Shown here: positions 1-11,300 of the stretch, one piece after another
How positions within the stretch are numbered: the first letter of the stretch is position 1
Layout of the letters: each line of letters starts with the position of its first letter
Notes under the pieces: model-generated
Database searches by the model: none
What the model was told of the DNA's origin: nothing
What the model saw: only the letters and a program-made list of their open reading frames with translations
Translations under genes and position numbers: made by a program
Assembly (NCBI RefSeq): GCF_037975245.1
Contig: NC_092565.1
Span: forward strand, 8,652,999-8,716,998
Reading direction: 5' to 3'
DNA: 64,000 bases
Origin: Apostichopus japonicus
Lineage: Eukaryota; Echinodermata; Holothuroidea; Aspidochirotida; Stichopodidae

Positions 1-1022
1 CATCTAAAATATTCGTTATCAGAATGATATCTTGCTACGTAACAAAAGTAAATATTGCAATATTAATTCAACTAATCATTTAGTCGGTGTGATCAAATTG
101 CCGAAAACATGCAGGACCAATTCAGTCAAATATGACATTCATGCAGAGGGCACTTTTAATTGAAGTTGGCAAATTCTATAAGTAAACGTGTTACGCACAA
201 GCGTTCCCGTCAGAATGCAAACACTCATATAGACTCTTACAACATGTTTCACGCATATTTTGCATGTGAACTAAATGACGGTTCGTTCGGTATTAAGATG
301 ATGTGTTCTTAATCTTAAATATGATATCTGCTGTGTTAGATTTACATGATTATAAAGATATCAAAACTAAAATTTTGACTCAGTCCTCAAGTCAGTTTGC
401 AGCCTGCAAGTACATATATACAACAGCTTGAAAAAAAAATAGTCCAGATCCTTATTTCTTCATCATTTGTTTTTACGGTAAAATCACCAGAAAATTACAA
501 CCAAAAAAAAAAAAATCACTTTTTCTCAGTTTGTAAAATTTAGATGGTCCATCATGAATAAGAGAACCATGTGAACTACTCGTTAAACATAAAGCGTTTG
601 AAAACTCATTGGCGCTGTACATTATTGCAACAATCAGGTTTAAAGGTTGATTCATGCTAATTATTTTAAATTATAGTAAAATCAGGTGAAAGAAAAAATA
701 AAATAATTTAATGAGGAGGGACTAACGGAAGCAACATGAGTTACTTGGCATTGTTCAGTTAGTGCTTTGTTTCCACATCCAAGCCAATATTTATAGTGCC
801 TCATCCAATCACGTGCAGATATACTCAGCTTTTACGCGACAAAAGTGTTCAAGTTGAGTTGATAAGAGAATTTTCACTATGCATTAAGTTCACATTGTTT
901 TGTCCATAAATTTATTATGTCCTAAAAAAAGTTCTGGCGAAAGGGAATTAAACTGGGCAGTTTAGTGGATTGAAAAAAAAACAACTTAGAAATGTAAGTA
1001 AGACCGTTGGCTTACCGTTTAG
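1..1022. other. Unique left flank, no gene seen
   Basis: AT-rich sequence outside the segmental duplication. It has short A and T runs and no convincing coding exon or recognisable repeat apart from the weak exon candidate that follows it. Confidence 0.5.
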
Positions 1023-1159
1023 CGTAAAAATAATCGAGCATATTGAAGCTACTTTGGCCAGGCCGGTGAGATTCAAGACAAATCCTGTTGGCAATGATTG
1101 CTTCATGATGACAACCTTTCGCGATGACGTCCAAGATGAATATGCTGTTGTCGTTTTTT
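1023..1159 (+). other. Possible internal coding exon, unknown gene
   Basis: This 137-nt stretch lies between a usable acceptor (pyrimidine-poor, ending TTTAG) and a good donor (GTAAGT). It is open in one frame, encoding about 45 residues that contain VKIIEHIEATLARPVRF and DDVQDEYAVVVF. No family is recognised and no neighbouring exon was found before the duplication starts at about 1237. It could be a chance open frame or the last visible exon of a gene lying to the left. Confidence 0.2.
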
Positions 1160-1785
1160 GTAAGTATTCTCGTAACTTTCACCTGTTTACACCCTTACCA
1201 AGCTGCGACACCTTACCGACTGGCTGTGAGTCTACAGGTGTACCAGTAACATAACTGTAATGGTTATTAAACGTCTTGTAAGTAAATCTTGTCAATTTTT
1301 AAATAGGGAAAACTAAATTCTGATGAAAGAAATCTGCGATAATGACGAAAATAAGACTCACGAAGACAAATATGTTGCTACGTCATTGTTTTTTGGTTTG
1401 TGTATATATAAATAGCCATGCGCGGAACAAGGATCATCGGTCTGGTAACAGTTAATAATAAATGCCGAACATGATACGTCCATGGGCGTATATCAGGATC
1501 AATGCTGTCAAACAAACCAGTCACGTGGATGCAATGACCATACATACAGGATATGTAAACTGGGAGCTGATTTAAGAATATCGTCTTTATACAGGTGGGG
1601 GGTCTTGAAGGAACAAGCTAACAAGTTTGCCAAAAAATTGTCAATTCATGCTTTCGCACATTTACTTTTTTAATCATCTTTTCCATTACCACTTGGTCAC
1701 TTCTCACTGCGTGATTTTTTCCCCTCACAACAGGAAGTCATAGGTTATACTTTTTTCTTAACAAAATATGAGTAGAGGGGACCTA

Positions 1786-2084
1786 CCCCACCCTCCCCTC
1801 CATAGCAAAATCCAACCCACCCAATCCTGCCCTCCATAGCCACATCCAACCCACCCCACCCTCTCCTCCAAGGCCACATCCAACCCACCCTCTCCTCCAA
1901 GGTCACATCCAACCCACCCTACCCTCCCTCCATAGCCACATCCACCCACCCTCCCCTCCATAGCCACATCCAACACACCACACCCTCCCCTCCATAGCCA
2001 CATCCAACCCACCCAACCCTCCCCTCCATAGCCACATCCACCCCACCCCAACCTTCCCTCCATAGCCATAGCCACATCCAAACA
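1786..2084. repeat. Minisatellite, ~30-bp CT-rich unit
   Basis: Tandem, partly degenerate units built on CCCTCCCCTCCATAGCCACA. The same array with nearly the same layout is in A2 at 19870-20168, so it predates the duplication. Gly/Trp-rich open frames on the minus strand come from the repeat and are not genes. Confidence 0.9.
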
Positions 2085-2089
2085 GCATA

Positions 2090-3805
2090 TTCATATCACA
2101 GATAACGAAATGTGTAAGTCATTAAATTTTGCAATATGAATTGTTAAATTTTACGCGAGAATCTGGCGTAGTACATGTGAGGTCACCATGACAACTGTCT
2201 GTCTTATACAATATACAGTTACACACATGGAGACTATCGCATGAACTATTTCCAGTTAAGAGTTGTTTAACTACGGCAGATATGTGAAATATTACAGCTA
2301 AGCTCGCTAGGACGACTCCCACACAATGGAGATATTTCGAATTCAGCAAACATTTCTTGGTAAAATCTCCCTCAGGAATTGAAAAGTGACTTTTCTATTC
2401 GTAACCTGTATGAAATTTAAAAGCTAAATAAATAAATAAAGAAGGTATTTCCTTTTTTAATTGTAACATTAATATTTTAAGGGACAGTCCTTCGAAAGAG
2501 TAAGTTCATTATTGCTGAAGCAAAAGTGACATTACATGAGTTTTAATGATGCTCACGTAATTGTAGTATACGGAATATCCTCTGCTATGTTCGTAACAAA
2601 GCCATCATTACGTCACTGAAACGATCCAAGCAGGGGTCACTTCATCTTTGTTTTGGAGGATTTTTGTAGTTAGAACTCCATGCAATTCGCAATAAAAACA
2701 AACGATCGATAGCAAACCAATCACAAACATGACGAATTTAGCTCTCAATCGTGTCAAAAAATATTATTATGCAGGTACATCCCTTTAAGTAGAGGTCAGA
2801 ATATAAACGTGCAGGATATTCCCTTTAAGAAGACGTCACAAATATTATTATGCAGGTCCGTCCCTTTAATCAGACAAGTCGAGTGGCCATATGTGACCTG
2901 AGCAGGTGTACACAGCTATAGGTTAAGTTATTATTGCAGATTGTCATGGACATGAACTGAAGGAGTTCCACAAATAAAACAACAATCGACTCCAGAGACT
3001 TATGACGTATATTATATTTTGCACGTTTTTAACAATACATATAAGTGAACATTATTCCAAAGTATATAATATAGGTAGACACTTAGAATCTGCGTCTGTT
3101 CGACAGTTGGAAATCTGTGACAAATCTGTGATTATTATAACTGACGTTTATTTACCATCTGATCTATAACTCTATAGTCTACTGGAAACTATATCTGTAA
3201 GTGTTCTTCTACTTAATTTGGTATAATACGTTTCATTCGGTAGAAATAAGAAGAAGAAAATCAATTCAAGTACATTAATAGTTATATGACGTTGATTTAG
3301 TATTGTTGACAATATATGAACGTTTGGGGTCTAGAATGCAGTATGGCATTCTCACAGTATATTCAATCGAAAGGGATATCACACTTATTTGGAGCATTGA
3401 TAATTTGTACGTGTCTTGTTGGATTAGCCATTTATTTATTCTCAAAAGACGAATTAAAAATTCAAAAACAGTATTGATGATAAAGCTGATTTTTTTTTTA
3501 AATTAATTCGCTTCGCAAATATCATAGACCATAATTTTACGCTTTTTTACAGATAGTTCCAATTGTTCAAAGTTATAGCATTATTTATTGAATATATTCG
3601 TACACTTCAGTTTAAATTGATTCAATTCAGGGCATAATGTAGAGTAGTTGTACAGAGTACATGTATGGTAGCTTATAGGGTACATATATACAACAGTTCA
3701 GTTTACCAAATAATGTATCTTATGTTTGATGCTGATGCTATTTGCCGTGTCTTGATTCATAAACACAGTAAATGATTTATTTAACAGAAACTGCAAGAAA
3801 TCAAC
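2090..3805. other. Non-coding part of A1
   Basis: No gene is seen. The stretch is AT-rich and matches 20174-21870 closely. It contains two short near-repeats around 2755-2790 and 2845-2870 built on TATTATTATGCAGGT. It probably includes the upstream region of the EGF-like gene, but no TATA box can be assigned with confidence. Confidence 0.5.
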
Positions 3806-4133
3806 ATGAAGCTGTTATCGATGACGCTCTTAGCGGCGGCGGTTGTTATCACCCTTCCTTACCCAGGTTAGAAATTTACATAAATATCATATCAACAAGT
3901 GATGTATGGGTTGATAACTTCTTTTGCTTCTAATGCTGTTGTGATGCTTATCACCAATTTTTTTAAAGAAGATTTTCACAATGAAAAAACAAATGCAAAG
4001 TCATTCAACTTCAAATCTTGTTAATATACATGACTAACTTACGATACGTTCTTCATTCATTCCGATGTAGGTGCATGCTAAGTTAACCTTACAGTAAAAA
4101 TAATAAAAATAATAAATAATAATAATAATAATA

Positions 4134-4190
<57 letters not shown>

Positions 4191-5087
4191 GTGTTATAAA
4201 TTCCCCTCCCTGCACATCCGGTATATGTTCAATCATTAATGGGCCTTACTTGTGTTAGGTCGCGGCTATGTACGCTCCGCCCCATGCAACGTACATGTCA
4301 CATGTTATAATGCGTTAGTAATGCTAAGCATTTGTTTCTTTTTGCTTTGACAACCAACCAGTTCAGTTTCATAACACTCGAATTGCCGTGATCCATACTG
4401 TGATACGCAGGGACTGTACCGGCAAGTCGACCGGAACTGGGTCATCTTCTGATGGAGTCGTAATAGCGCCACCACTTATTGGTAAGTGGCGACCGAAAAT
4501 AAATATATCTTCCATTACAACTATTGAAAGTACAAATTATTCACTAATTTGGAGATGTCTATCACGGGTTTTCCTTTGTTTTGTTTTCTACAGATCCATG
4601 TAACCCCAATCCATGCCAAGGCAGAGGATACTGTCAAAATTAATAGGTCCGTTGCTAATGGTTACCGTTGTACTTGTGTCAACAATCATGAGGGCTTGCG
4701 GTGTCAATTTAATAGTAAGTTATCCAAATATAATACTAACACAAAGAACAAATTATTACAAAACAACACTTGATGTTTTCGGTTTAAATTGTCTAAATAC
4801 GGTTGTTATACAAGAACAAAATTCGCAAGTTTGACCCCCAGAATTAGTAGGCCTACATTTCATATAAATTGTATTCTCTAGTAAACTTTTAAATGACCTT
4901 GAACCGTTTAAGTTTTCATTGCGCTGTTTAATCAACTTTCTAATTTGGAATGGTTTCATTCTTTCTTATTTCCTTTTCCCTAGTGACAACTCCAAGAAAC
5001 CCTTGCGCGGGAACAAACCCTTGTCCGCGTTCAGACCAGACATGTACTGCGCCGCCACATATGATTGGTTTCTTGTGTTCAACGTAG
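3806..5087 (+). pseudogene. Small secreted EGF-like protein gene, copy 1 (frameshifted)
   Basis: Four exons fit together in phase: 3806-3866, 4362-4481, 4594-4714 and 4984-5087 (stop TAG). Exon 1 encodes a classic signal peptide (MKLLSMTLLAAAVVITLPYP). Exon 2 is a linker containing VIRRDC and a Ser/Gly-rich stretch. Exon 3 is one EGF-like domain with six Cys in the usual order (CNPNPC, GYC, YRC, TC, LRC). Exon 4 is a short Cys-rich tail (NPCAGTNPC, QTC, FLC). Exon 3 is 121 nt here against 120 nt in copy 2. The extra A at about 4638-4641 shifts the frame and gives a stop right after GYCQN. The signal, linker and tail are intact, so the gene was probably functional before this change. A short secreted peptide ending after GYCQN is also possible. 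The family beyond EGF-like is not recognised. Confidence 0.65.
4133..4188. repeat. (AAT)n/(TA)n microsatellite
   Basis: AAT units run into about 25 TA units inside intron 1 of the EGF-like gene. The matching site in A2 (22141-22331) is more than three times longer. Confidence 0.95.
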
Positions 5088-5734
5088 AGCTTCAGTATAG
5101 TATAAAAGCTATACTACCGTTATAGCGGCACACGCAACCCTGTGCGTATCTGAGATTCTCTTTTGTATGTAAGAGGTTTCACTGTTATAACTGATCATTT
5201 GAAAAAAAGTGGACATTTTGTATTTTTTGGGGGGTTTTCCGGATTTATGAAAACTTTGTCTCAGTCTTTCTACATCAAAAAATAAACAAAAATTCCGAGA
5301 AACGTGGAAGCTTTGCAGCTAATCCAGGTAAAGGTTGTGAAGGCAATGTACAACTTTAACGTCACACACTAATTATTGACTCAATTTGACTCATAATAAT
5401 TGTAGCGGGTTTTGTTCGAGATACTTGTATTACGTAATAGTTCACAACAATTCCCTTTATTGAATATTCAGTAGATGGTTTGCATATTATTTGAGCTATT
5501 TGGTATAGCTCACCAGCTGTATAAGCTTTGTGGATGTGTAGTTAATGTTATATCGCGATCCTATAGTAAGTTCGTGTATAGTTTATATGCTCTTATCCGT
5601 GGTTTCATGAGAAACATGAACTGTTTCTTGTAATTAATTAAAGCGGCATCAGTATTAAAACACTCGACCTGTGTCTTTCTCGTCTTCATTTTATGCTTAA
5701 GTTGTGTCCTCGGCCAGCGCTCAAAAGGTACTCT

Positions 5735-5922
5735 TTTAGAAAAGTCACCCAGGAAAGAACCTGGGCACGACAACCAAACTACCGAACGACTGATCCGCTC
5801 TCAACCCCAGTCCCCTTGCATCGGGACTGTGACTGTGTGATCATCGTCAGGTGTGCATCACCATTCCCCTCGAAAGGGAACAGATACTACACGTGATCTT
5901 AGCCAAAAGGCCGAGAAGCGAT
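5735..5922 (-). repeat. U2 snRNA-headed repeat, unit a
   Basis: Read on the minus strand, the first ~45 nt match the 5' end of U2 snRNA: ATCGCTTCTCGGCC, TTTTGGCTAAGATCA, then GTGTAGTATCTGTTC, which is the branch-site-pairing segment. After that it no longer resembles U2. It has predicted hairpins (TTCCC/GGGAA, AGTCCC/GGGACT, CCCAGG/CCTGGG) and stops resembling its sister copies near U2-like length (~188 nt). Just after the last hairpin, CTTTTCTAAAAGAG loosely resembles an snRNA 3' box. It may be a SINEU-like retroposon or a strongly diverged snRNA gene or pseudogene. Confidence 0.6.
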
Positions 5923-5936
5923 CATATTTCGATCCT

Positions 5937-6125
5937 ACTTTTTAAGAAAAAGTCGCCCAGGAAAGAACCCGGGCACGAAAACCAAACTACCGAACGACTG
6001 ATCCACTCTCAACCCCAGTTCCCTTGCATAGGGGCTGTGACTGTGTGATCATCGTCGGGTGTGCATCACCATTCCCCTCGAAAGGAAACAGATACTACAC
6101 ATGATCTTAGTCAAAGATCCTGTTC
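5937..6125 (-). repeat. U2-headed repeat, unit b (head truncated)
   Basis: Same body as unit a, with the CCCGGG-type 3' hairpin and the pyrimidine-rich middle. The head keeps only the GTAGTATCTG and TAAGATCA part, then switches to other sequence at about 6115. It lies head-to-tail with unit a. Confidence 0.6.
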
Positions 6126-6681
6126 ACAGGAACAGATACCCATTCAACATATAATCACTAATTTTTCTAACTTTCCATGGACCATTTGTTTTCTGCAAAC
6201 TTTGTCTCAGTCTTTCTACATCAAAGAAATAAACAAAAATTCTGAAAAACGTGGAAGCTTTGCAACTAATCCAGGTAAAGGTTGTGAAGGCAACGTACAA
6301 CTATAACGTCACACACTAATTATTGACTCAATTTGACTCATAATAATTGTAGCGGGTTTTGTTCGAGATACTTGTATTACGTAATAGTTCACAACAATTC
6401 CCTTTAATGAATATTCAGTAGATGGTTTGCATATTATTTGAGCTATTTGGTATAGCTCACCAGCTGTATAAGCTTTGTGGATGTGTAGTTAATGTTATAT
6501 CGCGATCCTATAGTAAGTTCGTGTATAGTTTATATGCTCTTATCCGTGGTTTCATGATAAACATGAACTGTTTCTTGTAATTAATTAAAGCGGCATCAGT
6601 ATTAAAACACTCGACCTGTGTCTTTCTCGTCTTCATTTTATGCGTAAGTTGTGTCCTCGGCCAGCGCTCAAAAGGTACTCT

Positions 6682-6870
6682 TTTAGAAAAGTCACCCAGG
6701 AAAGAACCTGGGCACGAAAACCAAACTACCGAACGACTGATCCGCTTTTAACCCCAGTCCCCTTGCATCGGGACTGTGACTGTGTGATCATCGTCAGGTG
6801 TGCATTACCATTCCCCTCGAAAGGGAACAGATACTACACATGATCTTAGCCAAAAAGGCCGAGAAGCGAA
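6682..6870 (-). repeat. U2-headed repeat, unit c
   Basis: Product of the local 0.95-kb tandem duplication. The U2-like head is complete except for one extra T in the GGCCTTTTTGG run and a T for A at the second position. The body is almost identical to unit a. Confidence 0.6.
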
Positions 6871-8327
6871 TGGTTCTCCAAGTTGAAGATTAGCGACCAT
6901 TGCCAATTTGCCATTCTGACGAGCCGTGGCTGCAGAGATACCCGGATGTGACGTCAACTAAAGTGTTCTTTGAAGATCGCCCGCAATATACCAGTATGCC
7001 GTTGTAGTTGCTGTGCAACAGGAAGTTGACGTATAAGGTAAGAAGTTACAAGTAAAACAATAGAATAGAAAATGTTATTTGCGAATATAGAAACCAGAGG
7101 CGTCGAGACCCCATGAACAATTATATTATTGAGCCTTGTACACTTTATATACACTTCATATCACCCTTTTTTTCGGCACCCTTCAATACTGTCCTGGGCC
7201 GCTAAATTGATGCCCTCCGACCCTTAGTCCTTCTCAACAGGCCTTATCGAAGCCACATTTTTCGTAAGAATATATCTTTGTTGTGGTGGCACTTCACTTT
7301 CTTATTAAATGGTACCGGCACCTCTCTATCTTTTAACAAATTAAAGCAAATGCAACAATCTAAATCTTGAAAACAAAAACATCAACAAAAACAACCAAAT
7401 GTAGATAACTGTAAAATCTTTAAGAATGAGGAGCTCCATGTATATGGCCGACATCTCACTGGGTACTACTTCATGTCATCTGTCTGACCAGGGAGTTGTT
7501 ATGTTCCATAACAACTCCCTGGTCTGACACACCGAGCAGATAAAGTCCCCGTTAAAGTAAATTTATCACTTTTAAAAGTATCCAATGTCACAAAAAACAA
7601 TCAAAATCAAACTGTTCGTCAAAAGAGGAATTATTCTGAAGTTCAAACAAATATTTGGGCATGTATCCCCTTCGTCGCCTTGTGATTTTTTCTTCTTGTT
7701 TTAACAACTTATTAGGAGGGAACGGGTAAATATTTTGAATGATTTCGGTTCCAAACTTGACACCGGCTTGATCATGTTGAATACTTTGAAAACGATCATT
7801 CATTCACAATCCTAATATTTAATGCATTTCCACCTCTCGTCGCCCTACCCCCGTCCATCGGTTGCTCGTGGACTCTGCTAGGTGATCCCATAAGTAACAT
7901 TTAATTTTAAGCCGGGAACGATATTAATCATATCCTCTTTAAAATATCAAGGAAAAATAATGTAAAACCATTATTGCTTGCGTTGGTGACGTTACATACG
8001 TCTTTGGTGACGTCAAAGAAAACAAATGATTACCATAATAAACAATAAAATCAAAACTAACACCTCGATCACTGCACATTATTATAAGACATTTGAATTG
8101 ATGCAGTATACATATACACATACCCAATATATACATAGAGTGTTATACATTCAAAGTGTCACATCGAACTAAAGGTACCAGACAATCTATAGGTTATCAA
8201 TAGCATAGTCACAATGCTTAACTGTATGTACAATATTTCTCTCGTGCTGGCTGTTAAGTCTATTACTCACACGTAAATCACATGACAAGAGCAATAACGC
8301 TTGGTACCCAAACTTGGTACAGACTTT
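6871..8327. other. Non-coding part of A1, GPCR gene 3' flank
   Basis: No gene is seen apart from the 33-bp palindromic insertion listed separately. It matches 27968-29402 of A2. The bases left of 8328 are probably the 3' UTR and downstream region of GPCR gene 1. Confidence 0.5.
7489..7521. mobile_element. 33-bp palindromic micro-insertion with 7-bp TSD
   Basis: A perfect inverted repeat (CAGGGAGTTGTTATG, loop TTC, then its complement) is flanked on both sides by GTCTGAC (7482-7488 and 7522-7528). A2 has a single GTCTGAC and no insert at 28602-28608, so this is a clean insertion. The CAGGG ends resemble hAT-type termini, but the element has no interior. It may be a minimal TIR-TIR remnant. 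Confidence 0.7.
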
Positions 8328-11300
8328 CTACAACTGAGAGGTAAGTGTCGCTACAGAATCAGGTATTTTCCTGATTCTGAACATGTTAAATCGTTTGAAA
8401 CTCGGATTTGTGTAAGCGTAAATGAATGGGTTAATAGTACTACCCAAGTAGGCGAACAACCGAAAAAAGAATCCGAGGATGACTATCGTCTTCCAATTAG
8501 CCGGCGATGTAGGTAGGGAATGCTCTCTGCAGGATAACCACGTCTGGTAACCCTGGATTGGCGCCCAACTGAAGAAAAAGATCAGAATAATCACAAGGAC
8601 CATGCGCGCGAGTTTGCGCGTTTGATCATCACTGTGACCAGAGTCAATGTTGGCGGTGCGCTTCAGTTTGTATCTTCCCCTCCTAAAGGTTAGAATGATT
8701 TTGCTGTAGCAAAATACAATCACAGAGAATGGCAGTAAGAAGATGAAAACCAGCTTGAGGGCGGCAAATATCTTGGTTTCGAGTGGTATGGGGGTAGGCT
8801 GGTAGCCGGTATTTTTCATGTAAAGTATGCCACAGGCCACCGGAATATACAGCAGCACAGATACTGAAACCAATAAAGATATAACAAATAATAATAATAA
8901 TAATTATAATTGTGGTTACGTCACTCTTGGTCATATAGTATATGGTATATTACTGCAAATTTCAGTGTGTTTTAATTGCTACAAAGTTTCGAAGGGTATC
9001 TCTGTTGGTAAATCTTCCCTAACTTCACATTAGTTTCTGATATTGAGGTTAATTAAAACCTCCCATCAAGAATAATGTTATTTGGAAACATAAATGTAAA
9101 GACATTTAAGAGTTGTGGATCGAAACGTTCTTTTAAATTTGATGATAAGGAGAGTAGCGATGGAAGTGAGGTATGGATGAACAGTGATACCGTATAAGCG
9201 AAGTTGTAGTATTTGTTTTACCTCAACTTCCCCCTAACACCCCTCCCTCCCCCTCCCCATCAATTCCCACGTGATTGTATACCCACATATTTAAACAAGG
9301 TATTTGTGTAAGGAATAGGATATACTCACATATCCAAGCTGCACCACAGCACATCCATACTCTACGTACGGTCCACTCTGCCTTGGCTTTGAGGGGGAGG
9401 ACTACCATGGTGTACCGCGATATAGACATGAAGGCTAAGATCAGGGCTGTAGCCTGGATGCAAATCTAAGTAAGACAGAAACAAGGTCACGTGTCAATTC
9501 TATGGAAATACTAAAAAATGCCTATGTGGTATAACTGAGAACTATAAACCATAATGTTGGTAAAGTACAAATTATGAATATTGAAGAATCAAGCCAAATC
9601 TTGATATAAAGTTTTGAACGAGGCAATTTCTCTGACGTCACAGTGTCGACTAAAATATATAATGCTGTAGTAGGAATTGCTATGTACGAATATAAACTTC
9701 AAATCACGTCATGATGACGTAAATTGTTTAATCAAACTATGTTTACTTTTCATGGAACGTACACAATTTCTTTATAATCTACTTAGCTGGCCCACTAATC
9801 GAAAGTGGTTAGTTTGAAAGTTTAACCTCAGAGGGAAGCCCAATGTTTGTTTCTTTGCTGGCATCCTTGCTTTTTATTATTCTTAGCCTGGAATTCTTAC
9901 AATAAACCATTAGCTACATTAAATATGTTTCACTATAGCTCGACATTCTGACTAACCCATTTTGAGGTTTTTTTTTCGGGCGTTCAACGGTTTAGCAGGA
10001 TATGTAATTCTTGTTGAAGACACAAGGGAAGCTCCCTAATAATCTTCTTGATCTTATATCTGATCACCATATTGTTGCTTGCAATCTTAACATCGCAAAA
10101 CCACCTCCGCTTGTTAAGATAATAACATCAAGGAAATATCGCTCTGTTGATTTGCCTGCGTTCAAGAACGATATATCATCTTCTGATCTAAAAACGGCTT
10201 CATCGGAGTCAAACAATGTATGTGATCTTGCTGACAAATATAATAGTGTCATGTCTGATCTCCTCAACAAACATGCACCCCTTAGTACAAAAAGGGTGGT
10301 GATTCGTCCAAAGCAGCCTTGGTTTACTAACTCTCTTCATTCTGCTAAGCGCAATCGCCGTAAGGCTGAACGAAAGTGGATTTCAAGTCGCTCGCTGATT
10401 GACTTTGATAAGTTCAAGAAAGAAAGAAATAGCTATAACATCGAGCTGTACCGTTCCAAGTGTACTTTCCTCAACAACAAGATCATGGATTGTGGAAATG
10501 ATTTCAAGTCCATGTTTCGTACCATAAATGACATTCTTCAGAGAAAGAGACCCACAAAACTACCGGACCATGACTCTGCCAAAGACTTGGCAGATCAATT
10601 TGCAGCGTACTTTTCTACTAAAATTCAAACCATTAGGGACAATCTCACATGTCAAAACTGCGATTCTTCCACGCCATCTCCCGTTTCTCACTCCTGGGAC
10701 ATATTTGTTATTGTCAGCGAGGACGATCTTCGTGAGATAATTTCCAAGGCAGCAAGCCCGTCTTGCATTCTTGATCCTTTGCCTTCTTGGATGGTGAAAT
10801 TGTTGCTTGACTCTCTTCTGCCAACCGTAACAGAAATAGTGAATACTTCGCTTAGATCTGGCGTTGTTCCAGATACCTATAAGGAGGCTGTTATTGCGCC
10901 ACTCCTCAAAAAGGCCAACTTAGACCATAACACGCTGAAGAACTACAGGCCTGTTAGCAACCTTCCCTTCCTATCCAAGGTGCTTGAGCGTGTTGTTGCA
11001 AAGCAGCTAACCAACTACATGACCGAGAACAGACTTCATGAGCCACTTCAGTCTGCCTATAAGCAGTTTCAGTCAACTGAGACTGCCTTAATCAAGGTTC
11101 ACAATGACATCTTGTGGGCAATGGAGAGACAGGGAGTAACAATCCTTGTCCTACTTGATTTGAGCAGTGCATTTGACACTATTGACCATGAAGTTCTTAT
11201 ACATCGCTTGGAATATCTGCTGGGAGTACATGGAATTCCGCTTACCTGGTTCAAATCGTACCTGTCTGATCGATCTCATCGTGTCCTTGTTGATGGCAAA

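Larger units (their letters stand above)
5245..6870. repeat. A1-specific tandem duplication, period ~947 bp
   Basis: Positions 5245-5922 repeat at 6192-6869 with few differences, while A2 has a single copy at about 27290-27966. Each copy ends in the U2-like head of a U2-headed repeat. The bases between the copies (5923-6191) hold a third, head-truncated U2-headed repeat. The duplication is therefore younger than the A-B duplication, or was lost again from A2. Recombination between the U2-headed repeats is a likely cause. Confidence 0.85.

Noticed and set aside
1758-2094. Gly/Trp-rich open frames (also at 19842-20178)
   Set aside because: They are translations of the CT-rich minisatellite, with several overlapping frames all open because of the repeat.
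5735-5922. Functional canonical U2 snRNA gene
   Set aside because: Only the first ~45 nt match U2; the Sm site and stem-loops III/IV are not U2-like.
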